Assembly (NCBI GenBank): GCA_003512955.1
Contig: DOTG01000029.1
Span: forward strand, 1-15,199
Length of the DNA stretch: 15,199 bases
Direction of reading: 5' to 3'
Source of the DNA: Marinilabiliales bacterium
Lineage (GTDB): Bacteria; Bacteroidota; Bacteroidia; Bacteroidales; SZUA-534
Positions 8,601 through 15,177 of the stretch are shown in pieces (within the stretch, counting starts at the first letter, position 1; the number at the start of each line of letters is the position of its first letter). The translations under genes and the position numbers were made by a program. The notes under the pieces were generated by a model. That model was not told the origin of the DNA and did no database searches. It saw only the letters and a list, made by a program, of their open reading frames with translations.

Positions 8601-9920
8601 TTTGGCGATTTTTCCATCGACCTGAAAATGAACACACAGCGTATCATGGGAATCAACACCCGGGCTGTAGATAACCCACTTTTTTATGGAACGGTTTATG
8701 GTTCAGGTTACGTAAAGATTTATGGGCCTACCGATGCTATTAACATTGATGTTTCGGCCACTACGCTTAACAACTCCATTTTTAACATCCCTTTAGAGGG
8801 AAAAAGCGATATTGAGGAGAACAGTTTTATTGAGTTTTATGATCCCTTGGAGGTAAAAAAATCGGAAAGCGAAAAACAGAAACAGCTTGTTGAAGATGAC
8901 TATGAAACCAACTTAATCATGGATCTTACCGTGACTCCTGATGTGGAGGTTCAAATTATTTTTGATCCAAGAATAGGTGATGCCTTGAAAGCTCATGGAT
9001 TTGCCCGGTTAAACATGGAATCGCTGAAAAACGGCTTCTCCATGTATGGCGACTATCAGATTAGTAAAGGAGAATTTACCTTTGCCCTACAAAATGTGAT
9101 TCATAAAAAATTTGAAATCTTGGCCGGTAGTAACGTCATTTGGTCGGGCGATCCCATTGATGCCCAAATAAACCTCGATGCAATTTATAAAATACGGCGG
9201 GCTTCTGTGTATGATTTGACTTTTGACGATGCCGACAAAGAAAAGAAAGTAGAGGTTGATTGCCACTTGTTGATGACCGATAAACTGGTAAACCCCACTA
9301 TTAAATTTGCTGTTCAGGTTCCAGCAACCACCAACGAAGCCGCCATTGACCAGATTAATACCTTACCCGAAGAGGAGATAAACAAGCAGGTACTTTCCCT
9401 GTTGCTGGTAAATAAATTTATGCCTTTGTACCAGCAGTCTTATGCCCCGAATACCTCTGGAGGCCTTGGAGCTACTACAGTTAGCGAATTACTTTCGAAA
9501 CAATTAAGTAAATGGATTTCGCAAATCAATACCGATTTCGATCTAGGGTTTGTTTACCGCCCCGGTACCGAAACTACCGAACAGGAATATGAAGTAGCAC
9601 TTTCAACCAATCTTTGGAACGACCGTATTACGGTGAACTCGAATTTGGGATATACCGTGCAAAACCAGTTAACGACTGCCAAGAGCCCATATACCACCGA
9701 CGTTCAGGTAGAACTGAAGGTAAACCAGAATGGGAACATCCGTTTACGGGCGTTCCAAAAGGTGAATAACGACATCGAGTTTTCACAGGCCCCCTATACC
9801 CAGGGTATCGGAATATTTTATACTGAAGAGTTCGACGATTTCAACGATTTGATGATAAAAATGTTCCGTAAAGAGTATGCCTTTAAGCCCGAGGAGCCTG
9901 AGGTGAAAAAAGAAGAATAA
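5604..9920 (+). CDS. tamB: TamB/YtfN-like translocation and assembly module protein (DUF490 C-terminal domain)
   Basis: A very large protein (1438 residues from the first GTG) of repeated beta-strand segments, ending in a TamB C-terminal (DUF490) domain at about 1095-1420. That domain includes EDDYETNLIMDLTVTPDVEV, SMYGDYQISKGEFTFALQN and WSGDPIDAQINLDAIYKI. TamB proteins are anchored in the inner membrane by one N-terminal helix and span the periplasm as a beta-taco groove. They help insert outer-membrane proteins and move phospholipids, with an Omp85 partner (TamA, or TamL in Bacteroidota) that is not in this window. The GTG at 5604 is only the first standard start codon. The frame is open from 5541 and the upstream codons encode KKTAKIVAYFVLILTGV, the front half of the anchor helix, so translation probably begins earlier, perhaps at ATT 5550 or 5553. 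It is divergent from tsaD, and exbB-exbD-tonB follow after 70 bases. Confidence 0.9.
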   Translation: MVVAFWTAMRTPAVQTMIAKKLASQLSAKFHTVISIERARYGLKRNLVLQNLLVKDLENDSLIYIERLDLTVSKLELLHKKLELAQLDVKNLKSKLKTLTDSTYNFSFILDQLNSQSGDPLEWTISLSDLNMVNNSIQYQWGTERFHFNDISAHCTDFVYDSTQLSFNLNSFSFGLNQQINVQNISFNFNLDQQKVAFDEIHLLSNHSYVNVDKFYIKNGSNRQLPVLHFEKVQSKIFLNEFSSIIPRFSQTADYFSITGNLIANLKSIKGEQVVLRLGNESELQSSFVVHNYNTLDSIDFALNIQELHSNVTDIKHIACHYFKQDTNQLTNFLDPLGKLNFQGTIKGNNNEIDAAGRFASAIGVIHSDVHLERKTDNQKISIDGNLRAIPIYPSVLIQNKSIGELAFNLNTHGFYSSKEGIQMGIDGMIQKFVLNGRSIDSVGVKGNIEKEMFTGRISSFDPKIRFDFEGVLNFDTLPSYDFTLNMYYANLYQLGFNKKDSLANLSFDVKAKFLGNKFENSSGGIVVTNLYYFKDTTYFATDSISVSSVPTAKGNRFNFNSEYFTIELEGHFNTLTVSREIETLIKHHLPSLGKSDPKKMTNDFTFTIVAEYPHPLTGLLLPEFRISPGTIVTGRFDGASNNLNFSVFSNRVEFFNRRIDELNLKAYTKNNRLFVNMDSKEFRYAENTSLKNFMSSMNIFNDSIKLNFNWNNWLDKNYSGNLNSLVTFSKNLQNFNLKLDIYPSNIVVHDTIWYLSKASLIKDSSGFSVANLKIDNGSSDVSVEGRVSKNPNDSLSISLKNINLTYLNPIIKDDQLLLGGIITGKTVIKDAMAFIQINSNFDVQNLSLNHELIGNTHLESSWDQTNKKLDMYFDARINDLSTIEATGFYLAPEDFLDINVNLNRQSVKILQPFLEPTFIHLKGELAGKIKLYGTYPDLKWKGSVFTDNTSFTIASTGVNYQLRDSVQLNNFQILFNNAHVFDKDQNEATVNGNITHHQFGDFSIDLKMNTQRIMGINTRAVDNPLFYGTVYGSGYVKIYGPTDAINIDVSATTLNNSIFNIPLEGKSDIEENSFIEFYDPLEVKKSESEKQKQLVEDDYETNLIMDLTVTPDVEVQIIFDPRIGDALKAHGFARLNMESLKNGFSMYGDYQISKGEFTFALQNVIHKKFEILAGSNVIWSGDPIDAQINLDAIYKIRRASVYDLTFDDADKEKKVEVDCHLLMTDKLVNPTIKFAVQVPATTNEAAIDQINTLPEEEINKQVLSLLLVNKFMPLYQQSYAPNTSGGLGATTVSELLSKQLSKWISQINTDFDLGFVYRPGTETTEQEYEVALSTNLWNDRITVNSNLGYTVQNQLTTAKSPYTTDVQVELKVNQNGNIRLRAFQKVNNDIEFSQAPYTQGIGIFYTEEFDDFNDLMIKMFRKEYAFKPEEPEVKKEE

Positions 9921-9960
9921 ACCCTGAAACAATACATGAAAGTATATCCCGTTAATTTTA

Positions 9961-9968
9961 TATATTCG
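9961..9968 (+). promoter_or_regulatory. Candidate -7 promoter box for exbB
   Basis: TATATTCG is one base off TAnnTTTG and sits 22 bases before the exbB ATG. The sequence after it (ATATTAAACCACAG) is nearly the same as the purA leader. This suggests that exbB-exbD-tonB can be transcribed separately from tamB. No -33 TTG is evident. Confidence 0.3.
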
Positions 9969-9990
9969 CTATAAATATTAAACCACAGAT

Positions 9991-10668
9991 ATGATGTTGA
10001 TTAATTTTTTGCAAGTTACCTTAAATCAGCCTACACAGGTTGAAGATTCGTTGAATGCCTTTGATCTGGCGGTTAAAGGAGGTTGGGTAATGATTCCTTT
10101 AACCCTATTGCTGGTTATTGCCGTTTATATCTTCTTTGAACGGTTTATGGTATTACGGAACGCTTCGCGGATAGATACCAATTTTATGAACCGGATAAAG
10201 GATTACATTCACGATGGCAAAATTGAAGCAGCCAGTACCCTTTGCCAATCGACCGACAACCCCATTGCCCGGATGATTGAAAAGGGAATCAGCCGTTTAG
10301 GCCGACCTTTAAACGATATTAATACTGCGGTAGAGAATATTGGAAACCTGGAGATTGCCAAGCTTGAGAAAGGATTACCCATGTTGGCTACAATTGCCGG
10401 GGGTGCCCCTATGCTAGGCTTTTTTGGAACCGTAATTGGAATGGTTGAAGCATTTTACAATATGTCGAAAGCAGGGAACAATATTGACATCACTTTACTT
10501 TCGAATGGAATTTATGTAGCCATGGTAACAACCGTGGGTGGGCTTATCGTGGGTATATTGGCATATTTTGCCTATAATTTTTTAATTGCCCGTGTATCAC
10601 GGATTGTCTATCGGTTAGAAGCCAGCACTTTGGAATTTATGGATTTGTTAAACGAACCTGTGAATTAA
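9991..10668 (+). CDS. exbB: MotA/TolQ/ExbB-family proton channel protein
   Basis: A 225-residue inner-membrane protein with the ExbB layout. Helix 1 is at about 31-50 (GWVMIPLTLLLVIAVYIFFE), followed by a cytoplasmic domain of about 75 residues. Helix 2 (about 128-155) holds the family motif GGAPMLGFFGTVIGMVEAF, and helix 3 is at about 172-199 (VAMVTTVGGLIVGIL). Threonines in the GTV (T147) and MVTT (T180, T181) motifs correspond to the pore-lining threonines of E. coli ExbB. The pentameric channel with ExbD uses the proton motive force to drive a TonB or TolA arm. Order and spacing with exbD and the TonB-like gene support ExbB over TolQ or MotA. ATGATG offers two adjacent starts (9991 and 9994); I used the first. 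Confidence 0.92.
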   Translation: MMLINFLQVTLNQPTQVEDSLNAFDLAVKGGWVMIPLTLLLVIAVYIFFERFMVLRNASRIDTNFMNRIKDYIHDGKIEAASTLCQSTDNPIARMIEKGISRLGRPLNDINTAVENIGNLEIAKLEKGLPMLATIAGGAPMLGFFGTVIGMVEAFYNMSKAGNNIDITLLSNGIYVAMVTTVGGLIVGILAYFAYNFLIARVSRIVYRLEASTLEFMDLLNEPVN

Positions 10669-10688
10669 TAAGCTAAAGGTTCCCTTTC

Positions 10689-10697
10689 TAATTTTGT
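10689..10697 (+). promoter_or_regulatory. Candidate -7 promoter box before exbD
   Basis: TAATTTTGT matches TAnnTTTG plus a pyrimidine without a mismatch, 18 bases before the exbD ATG, in the 46-base exbB-exbD gap. No -33 TTG is visible. It may be an internal promoter or chance. Confidence 0.25.
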
Positions 10698-10714
10698 TAA
10701 TTATTGATTAAAAA

Positions 10715-11125
10715 ATGGCTTTAAAACGACAAATAAAAATAAGTTCCGAATTCAGCATGTCCTCCATGTCCGATTTGGTTTTTTTGTTGCTTATATTTTT
10801 CATGATAACCTCCACATTAATTGCTCCCAATGCTTTGAAATTGCTACTGCCACAAAGTAATAATCAAACCATGGCCACCAAACCTATCACTACGGTTTCA
10901 ATTACCAAAGACCTGCAATATGCCGTTGAGGGGCAATATATTGACTTTTCAATTTTAGAAAGCGCTATTGTAAATAAAGTAGGCCCGGCATCAGGTTATC
11001 CGGAGCCACCAACCATATCATTACATGTCGATAAGAGTGTAGACATGGAACATGTGGTTAAGGTGATGAACATTGCCAAAGATCACCAGTACCGGCTGAT
11101 TTTGGCTACGGCACCTTTAAAATAA
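10715..11125 (+). CDS. exbD: ExbD/TolR-family biopolymer transport protein
   Basis: A 136-residue protein with a short cytoplasmic N-terminus and one transmembrane helix (about 18-38). MSDLVFLLLIFFMITSTL includes D20, the protonatable aspartate equivalent to D25 of E. coli ExbD, whose loss abolishes energy coupling in the family. The periplasmic domain follows, ending in ISLHVDKSVDMEHVVKVMNIAKDHQYRLILAT (about 101-132, read as two parts), the usual ExbD fold. It works with ExbB as the pore core. It lies 46 bases after exbB and only 6 bases before the TonB-like gene, so it is co-transcribed with at least the latter. Confidence 0.93.
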   Translation: MALKRQIKISSEFSMSSMSDLVFLLLIFFMITSTLIAPNALKLLLPQSNNQTMATKPITTVSITKDLQYAVEGQYIDFSILESAIVNKVGPASGYPEPPTISLHVDKSVDMEHVVKVMNIAKDHQYRLILATAPLK

Positions 11126-11131
11126 AACACT

Positions 11132-12016
11132 ATGAACCTCTCAAAAGAACAACGGTTTGGCTTTTTCAGTACCTTCCTGTTTATGGTCGGTTTTATTGGG
11201 TTGCTTTTGTTTTTTGGGTTCTCGGCCCCCAATCCGCCGCCTCAGGAAGAGGGGATATTGATTAATTTCGGGGATTCAGAAACCGGGCTTGGTGATATTG
11301 AATCTATGTTAAATGAAGAACCTGTGGTGGAAGAGGTTTCTACTCCGCCAGTAGCCCAAACATCGGAACCCGAAGTTGTTGAAAACCTTGTTGAGGAAGT
11401 TGTGACCCAGAATTTCGATCAAACGGCAGTAATTGAAGAGAAGAAACGGAAAGATGCCGAGGAAAAAAAGAAAAAGGAAGAGCTGGAAGAAAAGAAAAAA
11501 AACGAGGAACTCGAAAGGCAACGATTTGCCGAAATTGAAAAGAAAAGACTCGAAGAGGAGGAACGCATCAAAAAAGAAAACCAACAAAAAGCGATTGATG
11601 CCCGTGCCAAATCGGCCTTTTCCGGGAAAAACCCCAATGGCGGGACGCAAGGTGAAGGCAACACCCAAGGTACCGGAAATATGGGCGACCCCAACGGCGA
11701 TATAAATTCAAAAAACCGCACCGGGGGAAGTACCGGAGGCGACGGCATATCGTTTAGTTTAAACGGGCGCAACAGCCGCTCGCTTCCCAAACCAGAATAC
11801 ATCAGTAAGTCGGAGGGAAAGGTTGTAGTGGAAGTGACCGTGGACCAAAACGGCAATGTGGTAAAAGCCGTTCCCGGAGTAAAAGGTACAACAACCTCCG
11901 ATAAATTATTATATCAGGCCGCAGAAAAGGCTGCCATTAAGGCCAAGTTCGATGTCAACCAAAATGCCCCGCCCCAACAAGTAGGAACCATTACTTATAT
12001 TTTCAGGTTGCAGTAA
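11132..12016 (+). CDS. TonB-like energy transducer with Lys/Glu-rich coiled coil
   Basis: A 294-residue protein with one N-terminal anchor helix (about 10-30). An acidic, proline-containing spacer (31-95) includes GILINFGDSETGLGDIE. A strongly charged Lys/Glu segment (about 101-158) is predicted to be a coiled coil, and a Gly/Asn-rich linker spans about 163-203. The C-terminal domain (about 207-294) has VVVEVTVDQNGNVVKAVPG and ends in GTITYIFRL, the TonB C-terminal pattern. The protein would span the periplasm and pass energy from ExbBD to outer-membrane partners. The Lys/Glu coiled coil in place of a Pro-Lys/Pro-Glu stretch recalls TolA, so a TolA-like role cannot be excluded, but the C-terminal domain and the absence of tolB and pal favour TonB. 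It starts 6 bases after exbD and is the last gene of the operon. Confidence 0.85.
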   Translation: MNLSKEQRFGFFSTFLFMVGFIGLLLFFGFSAPNPPPQEEGILINFGDSETGLGDIESMLNEEPVVEEVSTPPVAQTSEPEVVENLVEEVVTQNFDQTAVIEEKKRKDAEEKKKKEELEEKKKNEELERQRFAEIEKKRLEEEERIKKENQQKAIDARAKSAFSGKNPNGGTQGEGNTQGTGNMGDPNGDINSKNRTGGSTGGDGISFSLNGRNSRSLPKPEYISKSEGKVVVEVTVDQNGNVVKAVPGVKGTTTSDKLLYQAAEKAAIKAKFDVNQNAPPQQVGTITYIFRLQ

Positions 12017-12158
12017 TACTTGCTGAATAATTCAATTATACGAGGATCAAAAAGAATTTTGCCATAAATTATTAAGTTGATTAGCTTATAGTCTTTTAGC
12101 TTTTTAGCCCATTAGCAATTTAGGCAATTGGCAGATTGGTCATTAAATTATCACATCA

Positions 12159-12190
12159 TCTCATGTCTCTTAATCTCACATCTTGATACT
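12159..12190. repeat. Left copy of a short direct repeat (TCTCATGTCTCT ... TCTTGATACT)
   Basis: The 19 bases at 12159-12177 match 12414-12432 with one mismatch. They are followed by TCTTGATACT (12181-12190), identical to 12443-12452. With the right copy it brackets the hairpin element. Confidence 0.65.
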
Positions 12191-12195
12191 TTCCC

Positions 12196-12322
12196 TGCGT
12201 GGCGGTGCATGTTTTGTTTTGTATTTTATAGAAACAAACGGTACATGCACCGTTTCTTTTGGGTAACTTGTTTCCCGGGGGTTGCGCCCTGGGCTATTCA
12301 TGATAAAACCCCTTCGGGGTTA
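12196..12322. repeat. Structured intergenic element with three hairpins
   Basis: Hairpin 1 pairs 12203-12219 with 12232-12252: ten pairs (CGGTGCATGT with ACATGCACCG), a 4-base bulge (12239-12242), then seven pairs (TTTGTTT with AAACAAA) around a 12-base loop. Hairpin 2 pairs CCCGGGG (12274-12280) with CCCTGGG (12287-12293), with one G-T pair. Hairpin 3 is AACCCC-TTC-GGGGTT, 12307-12321, with a TTCG-type cap. The GC content of the last two stands out against AT-rich surroundings. It looks like a dispersed REP/MITE-like intergenic element of Bacteroidota, an impression from memory, not a search. A structured RNA is the alternative. The outer limits are estimates. Confidence 0.6.
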
Positions 12323-12413
12323 ACAGCTCGTTGGTCATAAGTCGTAGCTGGTAGTCATTGGTCGTTGTCTATTAGCTAATATGCCAATGAACACATCAAC
12401 AAATTTTCTTCCG

Positions 12414-12468
12414 TCTCATGTCTCTGAATCTCTTGTCTGAAATCTTGATACTGACTACTTGATACTTT
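12414..12468. repeat. Right copy of the short direct repeat, running into the TSUP gene
   Basis: TCTCATGTCTCTGAATCTC (12414-12432) and TCTTGATACT (12443-12452) repeat the left block. A second CTTGATACTTT (12458-12468) follows. This last copy lies inside the 3' end of the TSUP permease gene, whose stop codon is at 12455-12457. Confidence 0.6.
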
Positions 12469-13249
12469 GTACTTGAACCATCACCCAACCGGCAATACCC
12501 AGAAACTCGATGGCTGCCCATGATATAACAACTATCAGCAACCAACGGACAAATTTAGGCCCCCAGCTGATGGCTACTTTGGTAGCTACATAGGCTCCAA
12601 ACATACTGCCTACGGCTAAAATCATTCCCAGAGTAAAATCCACTTGTCCTTTCCAGATAAAAATGGGAATAATAAATAGCGTATAAATAAGAACAATAAA
12701 AACTTTGAGGACATTGGCCTTAATGACATCGAAACCAGCAGTTAACACAAGGCTGGCCAATAAAAAGATGCCTACTCCGGCTTGAATAAAACCACCATAA
12801 AATCCTACCAAAAATAGGGCAATGTATTGCCAGCCTTTAAATTTAGCAACATGGTCAGGGTCGGGCTGTTTGACCCATTTCTCGGGTTTGTAAATGACCA
12901 TTAACAATAGCACAACCATTAGAGCACCAATAATACGGGTCATCAGTTCCCCCTCGATGGTAACAGCCAGCATGGCACCCAAAATAGCGCCCAAAATAGC
13001 CGGGATGGTAATTTTAAAGCTATGTGCATCGTTTACGGCACCCAATTTTTTAAAACTCAGCATACCCACCAGGCTGCTCAAAAGAATCATTAACCGGTTG
13101 GTGCCGTTGGCTACGTTAGCTGGCAAACCTAAAAACATTAATAGAGCCAATGAGATGCTGGAACCGCTTCCTGCCAAGGTATTGATAAAACCCGCAGCAA
13201 ATCCGGCGAGCAGGGTTAATAGAATGGTAAAAAACGTTAGGTCGTGCAT
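12455..13249 (-). CDS. TSUP (TauE/SafE, DUF81) family membrane transporter
   Basis: A 264-residue, very hydrophobic protein with about eight helices in two related halves. GFAAGFINTLAGSGSSISLA (16-35) with LGLPANVANGTNRLM (40-54) begins the first half. GFYGGFIQAGVGIFLLASL and IKANVLKVFIVLIYT begin the second. These glycine-rich pairs are the TauE/SafE signature. Family members export or import small anions such as sulfite, sulfoacetate or other sulfur and carboxylic compounds; the substrate cannot be told here. The last codons (VQVQSIK, stop TAG) are written in the CTTGATACTTTGTACTTG repeat, so the C-terminus may have been reshaped by the repeat block. It lies downstream of the pit gene but behind a terminator-like hairpin that ends 21 bases before its ATG. 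Confidence 0.88.
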   Translation of the reverse strand: MHDLTFFTILLTLLAGFAAGFINTLAGSGSSISLALLMFLGLPANVANGTNRLMILLSSLVGMLSFKKLGAVNDAHSFKITIPAILGAILGAMLAVTIEGELMTRIIGALMVVLLLMVIYKPEKWVKQPDPDHVAKFKGWQYIALFLVGFYGGFIQAGVGIFLLASLVLTAGFDVIKANVLKVFIVLIYTLFIIPIFIWKGQVDFTLGMILAVGSMFGAYVATKVAISWGPKFVRWLLIVVISWAAIEFLGIAGWVMVQVQSIK

Positions 13250-13270
13250 GGTATCAATAAACAGTAAATG

Positions 13271-13300
13271 AAAAAAAGCTACCTGATATCAGATAGCTTT
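13271..13300 (-). terminator. Rho-independent terminator downstream of pit
   Basis: The arms AAAGCTA (13275-13281) and TAGCTTT (13294-13300) enclose a further perfect palindrome CTGATATCAG (13283-13292), with one C-A mismatch between the two parts. Read on the minus strand, the stem is followed at once by a run of seven T residues (A run at 13271-13277). It lies 45 bases past the pit stop and 21 bases before the TSUP start, so it would end the DUF47-pit transcript. Because TSUP has almost no room for its own promoter behind it, the hairpin could also act as an attenuator. Confidence 0.7.
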
Positions 13301-13345
13301 CAAATGTAAGAGAGTTTTTTAATATCTCAAAAAAGGGGTATTTAC

Positions 13346-14407
13346 TTAAAAACCTATGAACATCATTGCCCAATAGACCAAAGCCGCAACTAACATACTC
13401 ACCGGGATGGTTAATATCCAAGCTACCAAAAGATTGGTAGCCACGCCCCATCGGACAGCCGAGAGCCTTTTTGTCATACCGACACCCATAATGGAGCCGC
13501 TAATGGTGTGTGTAGTGCTAACAGGAATCCCTAATCCCTGCGATACTCCAAAAAGAGTGATTGCCCCTGCAGTTTCGGCAGCTACGCCTTCCAGTGGGGT
13601 TACCTTGGTAATTTTGGTTCCCATGGTTTTAACAATACGCCAGCCGCCAAGCATGGTTCCTAGGGCAATGGCAATATAACAGGAGATAGGAATCCAATTG
13701 GGGACATGTAAGTGTTTTTTTCCGACAGCATCTATGGTCTCGGTTACATGTGCCCAATGAGGAATTTCCATACCCAGATTGGTTAAGTAAGCAATATAAA
13801 CCAACATGGCCGCGCTGATGATTCCTACAACTTTTTGAGAATCGCTACCCCCGTGCCCCAAACTAAATGCCGCCGACGAGGCTAACTGTGCCCGCTTAAA
13901 CCACTTGGTGGTTTTATGGGGATTGGATCTTCGGAATACCCATAAAATGAGGATGGAAATAATGTATGCAATGAACATCCCAATAATTGGAGCTAAAAAG
14001 ATGAAACCTACTGTTTTTAAAATCACCTCTTGGTTGATAACCGCGAAAGAACCCGTATGAGCTACCGCAGCCCCGGCAAATCCTCCGATCAATGTGTGCG
14101 ATGAGGATGAGGGGATGCCCCGCCACCAGGTTATTAGGTTCCAAATAATGGCTGCTACCAAACCTGCTAAAATTACTTGTAGATTGATGGAACCGCTTTC
14201 AACTGTTTTAGCCACAGTATTGGCTACCTTAAGGTCGAAAAGCCAAAAAGCCAAAAAATTGAATGAAGCTGCCATTAAAACAGCAGGAAATGGAGCCAGC
14301 ACTTTTGTTGAAACAACTGTGGCAATGGAATTGGCTGCATCGTGAAAGCCATTGATCAAATCAAAAGCAAAAGCCAAAACCAGAATTACAATTAATAGTG
14401 TAAACAT
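13346..14407 (-). CDS. pit: PiT family inorganic phosphate transporter
   Basis: A 353-residue secondary transporter carrying metal-phosphate or phosphate with protons or sodium across the inner membrane. The N-terminal PiT signature DLINGFHDAANSIATVVSTK (16-35) is intact. The duplicated half-site motifs are GIPSSSSHTLIGG (97-109) and GIPVSTTHTISGSIMGVG (283-300), and the central GHGGSDSQKVVGII (174-187) is the bacterial form of the loop. About ten membrane helices can be seen, and the length is normal for the short (archaeal/Bacteroidota) type. It follows the DUF47 gene by 25 bases on the same strand, the usual phosphate-uptake pairing in which DUF47 acts as a PhoU-like regulator of Pit. It is followed by a terminator hairpin. 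Confidence 0.94.
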   Translation of the reverse strand: MFTLLIVILVLAFAFDLINGFHDAANSIATVVSTKVLAPFPAVLMAASFNFLAFWLFDLKVANTVAKTVESGSINLQVILAGLVAAIIWNLITWWRGIPSSSSHTLIGGFAGAAVAHTGSFAVINQEVILKTVGFIFLAPIIGMFIAYIISILILWVFRRSNPHKTTKWFKRAQLASSAAFSLGHGGSDSQKVVGIISAAMLVYIAYLTNLGMEIPHWAHVTETIDAVGKKHLHVPNWIPISCYIAIALGTMLGGWRIVKTMGTKITKVTPLEGVAAETAGAITLFGVSQGLGIPVSTTHTISGSIMGVGMTKRLSAVRWGVATNLLVAWILTIPVSMLVAALVYWAMMFIGF

Positions 14408-14432
14408 AAAATGTGTCTTTAGCTTTAGCCTA

Positions 14433-15080
14433 CTAGGAATATTTGATCATGATTGTTTTAATAACATCTGCCACATCTTCAATTTTGTTGCATGCCTTTT
14501 CAAGCATCCGCAAAATTTCTTTTTGGCGGATTAATTCAATGGCATCTTTTTCGTTTTCAAACAGGTGTGAAATTGCCATGTGATATAATTCATCGCCATG
14601 ACTCTCAATCGCGTGGATTTCTTCACAGGCTTTCATAATATTCTCCGGTGATTTTAATCCTTCCAGCCCAACTACTGCTTTTTGTAACTCATTGCATCCT
14701 TTATGAATGTTTTTGGCCATTTCGCGCATGTTGGTACTAAAGGTGGTACAGTTGTAAAAAATAATCTTTTCGGAGCAGCCATTCATTAAATCAAGTACAT
14801 CATCCAAATTTGAAGCTAACTGGTGAATATCTTCCCTATCGAAAGGGGTGATAAAGGTACGGTTCAGTTCATCGAACACTTGCCGGGTAAATACGTCGCC
14901 CTGTCTTTCAAGGTTTTTGATTTTTAAACGTATGGTTTTACGTTCCTCCACCTGGTCGTGGTTCACTAATGATACCAATTCATTCGAAGTCTCAAGGATA
15001 TTTGCCACGGCCGAATTAAATATGGCATAAAACTTTTTTTCCTTTGGACTGAAATACTGCAAGAGATTTGAAAACTTCAT
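14433..15080 (-). CDS. DUF47/PhoU-like phosphate transport regulator
   Basis: A 215-residue, all-helical cytoplasmic protein of usual DUF47 length. It begins MKFSNLLQYFSPKEKKFY. The PhoU-like signature LERQGDVFTRQVFDELNRTF, ITPFDREDIHQLASNLDDVLD lies at about 57-97. A second related acidic segment (EEIHAIESHGDELYH, about 150-164) and CNKIEDVADVI near the end give the two metal-binding helical repeats. DUF47 proteins are encoded next to pit genes and are thought to control Pit activity by direct contact. The frame is open upstream to an ATG at 15131, but the extra 17 residues lie in AT-rich, promoter-like sequence and are not part of the family, so I chose the ATG at 15078-15080. It is the first gene of the DUF47-pit operon. 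Confidence 0.92.
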   Translation of the reverse strand: MKFSNLLQYFSPKEKKFYAIFNSAVANILETSNELVSLVNHDQVEERKTIRLKIKNLERQGDVFTRQVFDELNRTFITPFDREDIHQLASNLDDVLDLMNGCSEKIIFYNCTTFSTNMREMAKNIHKGCNELQKAVVGLEGLKSPENIMKACEEIHAIESHGDELYHMAISHLFENEKDAIELIRQKEILRMLEKACNKIEDVADVIKTIMIKYS

Positions 15081-15177
15081 ATTTATATAATTTAATCCTA
15101 ATTCCGGTAATTTGTCAAAAATGTGCTGCAAATATCACAAACTATTTTTAATGTTAAAAAATTAGTACAATAATTAA

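Larger units (their letters stand above)
12017..12454. other. Gene-free, repeat-rich intergenic region between tonB-like and TSUP genes
   Basis: 438 bases lie between two convergent genes. They contain four TTAGC words (12081, 12096, 12104, 12112), two copies of a TCTCATGTCTCT...CTTGATACT block, TTGGTCAT words (12136, 12331) and a folded element at about 12196-12322. A 70-codon open frame at 12128-12340 crosses the hairpins and is not credible as a gene. No clear rho-independent terminator for the TonB-like gene was found. Confidence 0.8.

Noticed and set aside
11309..11856. Long antisense frames opposite the TonB-like gene
   Set aside because: They are rich in F and S because the sense strand encodes Lys/Glu codons; no family features, and the sense protein is well recognised.
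12128..12340. Open frame of 70 codons on the plus strand in the intergenic region
   Set aside because: It runs straight through the three hairpins and the repeat words; its composition (W, C, P rich, no domain) follows the DNA structure, so it is a by-product of the repeat.
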